Assembly (NCBI GenBank): GCA_947174215.1
Contig: CAMWIB010000036.1
Coordinates: forward strand, 1-8,904
Reading direction: 5' to 3'
Origin: an uncultured Clostridia bacterium
GTDB lineage: Bacteria > Bacillota > Clostridia > Christensenellales > CAG-917
Length of the DNA: 8,904 bases
Shown here: positions 7,129 to 8,904 of the stretch, piece by piece
Position numbering within the stretch: the stretch's first letter is position 1
Layout: every line of letters starts with the position of its first letter
Position numbers and translations under genes: made by a program
The notes under the pieces: model-generated
Told to the model about the DNA's origin: nothing
Database searches by the model: none
What the model saw: only the letters and a program-made list of their open reading frames with translations

Positions 7129-8307
7129 ATGGATAGGGTTGTAATAATTCGCTACGGTGAAATATTTTTGAAGGGTAAGAACAAGAGCTATTTTGAGAGC
7201 TTGCTTGTAAACAATATTAAGAGTGCTTTGAAAGGCTATAAGCATGAGTTTTCGCGCTCGCAGGGCAGATACGTGGTGAGTGGTTATGATATAGATTGCG
7301 AATACGAGATTATCGATATTCTCAAAAAAGTATTCGGAATTTATTCCTTGTCCGTGGCAGATAGGGTGGAAACCGACCATCTAAACGGCTTTCCTCAGAT
7401 TAAAGAGAGCTTGAAAGCCCTTGCCTTGCAGGTATTCGGACAGAATACGATTGCTAATCCGACCTTCCGTATGACTGTAAAAAGAGCGGATAAGCGCATT
7501 CCTATGCGCTCGTGTGAGATTGCGGCATTACTTGCAGACGTAGTGCTTACGAATACGAATTTCAAAGTCGATTTGACAAACTACGACTATGATTTCTTGG
7601 TTGATATACGCGAAAACGGATATGCGTACATATATAACGAGGTTATTCACGGCGCGGGTGGACTTCCTGTCGGATGTTCGAGCAAGGGACTTTTATTGCT
7701 GTCAGGCGGCATAGACTCGCCCGTCGCGGCGTATATGATGGCTAAGCGCGGTATGAAACAGGTGGCAGTACACTTCGCGTCACCGCCGTACACGTCTGAA
7801 AGGGCGACCGCAAAGGTTGTTGAGCTTCGTGATATAGTGAACCCGTATACGACGGATATGCCGCTGTACGTTGTGCCATTCACTGAAATTCAACTTGAAA
7901 TACACGAAAAATGTCCCGCAGAATATATGATAACGATTATGCGTCGCTTTATGATGCGTGTTGCTACACTCATTGCCGAGCGCGAGGGTTGCCTTGCAAT
8001 CGTAACTGGTGAGAGTCTTGGACAAGTGGCTTCGCAGACGGTTGAGAGTATGACTTCAACGGAATCCTGCGCGGGACTTCCGATATTTAGACCGCTTATC
8101 GCATTTGATAAGGAAGAAACTATGGCTATTGCCAAGAAGATTGGCACGTATGAAACGTCAATACAGCCGTTTGAGGACTGCTGTACAATCTTCCTTCCTA
8201 AGAATCCGTCCATTCATCCGAACTTGAAAAAGGTTGCGGAAGCGGAGAAGAAGCTTGATATTGACGAACTGGTAGCAAGAGCGGTTGCCGACGCATACAA
8301 AGTATAG
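7129..8307 (+). CDS. thiI: tRNA 4-thiouridine synthase ThiI, without rhodanese domain
   Basis: Adenylates U8 of tRNA and replaces its oxygen with sulfur to give s4U; in some bacteria the protein also serves thiamine thiazole formation. The start ATG has GGAG at 7115-7118, 10 bases upstream. The N-terminal ferredoxin-like domain carries IIRYGEIFLKGKN at 6-18, a THUMP domain covers roughly 60-168, and the PP-loop ATPase begins with LLLSGGIDSP at 189-198. TGESLGQVASQT follows at about 294-305, a signature of the family. EDCCTIFLPK at 349-358 supplies C351 and C352; C351 appears to align with the catalytic Cys344 of E. coli ThiI. At 392 residues it matches the short form and lacks the C-terminal rhodanese domain of the E. 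coli 482-residue protein, so sulfur should come directly from the adjacent desulfurase. It is the last gene of the plus-strand run. Confidence 0.97.
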   Translation: MDRVVIIRYGEIFLKGKNKSYFESLLVNNIKSALKGYKHEFSRSQGRYVVSGYDIDCEYEIIDILKKVFGIYSLSVADRVETDHLNGFPQIKESLKALALQVFGQNTIANPTFRMTVKRADKRIPMRSCEIAALLADVVLTNTNFKVDLTNYDYDFLVDIRENGYAYIYNEVIHGAGGLPVGCSSKGLLLLSGGIDSPVAAYMMAKRGMKQVAVHFASPPYTSERATAKVVELRDIVNPYTTDMPLYVVPFTEIQLEIHEKCPAEYMITIMRRFMMRVATLIAEREGCLAIVTGESLGQVASQTVESMTSTESCAGLPIFRPLIAFDKEETMAIAKKIGTYETSIQPFEDCCTIFLPKNPSIHPNLKKVAEAEKKLDIDELVARAVADAYKV

Positions 8308-8311
8308 TCCT

Positions 8312-8904
8312 TTATGCGATTGACGAATATAGAAGGCTGTTGTCAATAAACAGCGATTTTGTCGTTGACGAGCTTATTTCTTCATTGTTTATCAAATGGC
8401 ATATGACGGTGTACTCAACCTTGCCGCCGAAGCCGATGGGGCGGTCATATACGGTAGCGGTGTTGCCATCACCTATATTCGAGTAAACAAGACTTGAACC
8501 TGTCACGTCCTGTCTGTAAACCTCGTACGCATATATACATTCCGTATCAAACGATAGCCTGACTATATTTCCGCTTGACGTAGCGTCGAGTAGAATTTCT
8601 GGAACGCTTTCAAATTTCGAGCCAATTGGCGTTGGTAGGCTGTTAATAGCAAATAATTCACTTTTTCGGTATTCTAACGGGGTATTTTCTGTTGCCGCAA
8701 CAACCTGTTTGTTTATTTTTGACGAGTATATATCAACGTCTTTCAATATTATGCTGTCCGGATAAGTGAATATCTGCGCTACTTGTTTCATATTGGAAAC
8801 GCTTTTCCAGATATTTGCCGCGTGTCGCGTAGGATAGCCGCCGCCGCGCTCATTCATTCCTTCGTCGTTGCCGTGCCATACGAGTACGGTATACTGCTTA
8901 TTGT
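8312..8904 (-). CDS. Probable class A penicillin-binding protein, C-terminal part only
   Basis: The minus-strand frame is open from the right window edge to the TAA at 8314-8312, showing 196 residues; the ATG at 8857 is internal. The first visible residues, YTVLVWHGNDEG followed by GGGYPTRHAANIWKSV, match the last strand and helix of a PBP transpeptidase domain (family form VWxGxD...GG...A..IW). Next comes a linker of the kind found in PBP1A proteins, with DVDIYSSK and ELFAINSLPTP resembling the usual 'F..gt.Pt' element. The tail from about 8575 down to 8330 (LSFDTE, YEVYRQD, KVEYTVICHL) alternates like an Ig/FN3-type beta domain. The protein would act outside the membrane in peptidoglycan synthesis. 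The catalytic SxxK, SxN and KTG motifs and the glycosyltransferase domain are outside the window, so the call rests on the tail alone. It converges on thiI with a 4-bp gap. Confidence 0.65.
   Translation of the reverse strand, partial: NKQYTVLVWHGNDEGMNERGGGYPTRHAANIWKSVSNMKQVAQIFTYPDSIILKDVDIYSSKINKQVVAATENTPLEYRKSELFAINSLPTPIGSKFESVPEILLDATSSGNIVRLSFDTECIYAYEVYRQDVTGSSLVYSNIGDGNTATVYDRPIGFGGKVEYTVICHLINNEEISSSTTKSLFIDNSLLYSSIA
8336..8360 (+). terminator. Weak possible intrinsic terminator after thiI
   Basis: GCTGTT (8336-8341), a 7-base loop, then AACAGC (8349-8354) form a 6-bp stem, followed two bases later by TTTT (8357-8360). It lies about 30 bases past the thiI stop, on the plus strand, inside the 3' end of the convergent minus-strand gene. 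The stem is short and the T tract is brief, so it may be inefficient or accidental. On the minus strand no T run follows the stem. Confidence 0.25.

Overview
The window reads as an ordinary chromosomal housekeeping stretch of a low-to-mid GC Gram-positive bacterium, most likely a member of the Clostridia. The evidence is the pheS-pheT-mutS2 gene order, a cysteine desulfurase next to a ThiI that lacks a rhodanese domain, the four-cysteine knuckle in PheS, and AGGAG-type ribosome binding sites. The exact lineage cannot be fixed from the sequence alone.

Layout: five complete genes and the 3' part of a sixth lie on the plus strand and fill almost all of 1-8307. They are the 3' part of pheS (1-776), pheT (789-3185), a MutS2-type ATPase gene (3259-5307), a small two-helix membrane protein of unknown function (5421-5921), a NifS/IscS-type cysteine desulfurase (5914-7065) and thiI (7129-8307). 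Facing them on the minus strand, only 4 bp from the thiI stop, is the 3' end of a gene that enters from the right edge (8312-8904). It looks like the C-terminus of a class A penicillin-binding protein with an Ig/FN3-like tail. There is no intergenic stretch over 113 bp, and I saw no tRNA, rRNA, CRISPR array, insertion sequence or prophage gene.

Function: pheS and pheT encode the two subunits of phenylalanyl-tRNA synthetase. The desulfurase and ThiI form the expected sulfur-relay pair for 4-thiouridine in tRNA and possibly thiamine thiazole sulfur. The MutS2 protein belongs to the family linked to recombination control and rescue of collided ribosomes. Much of the window therefore concerns tRNA and translation.

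The observation most worth following is that the MutS2 protein stops right after its KOW-like segment and lacks the C-terminal Smr nuclease domain. The membrane protein co-translated with the desulfurase is the only gene here with no assigned function. I do not see a convincing novel multi-gene system.
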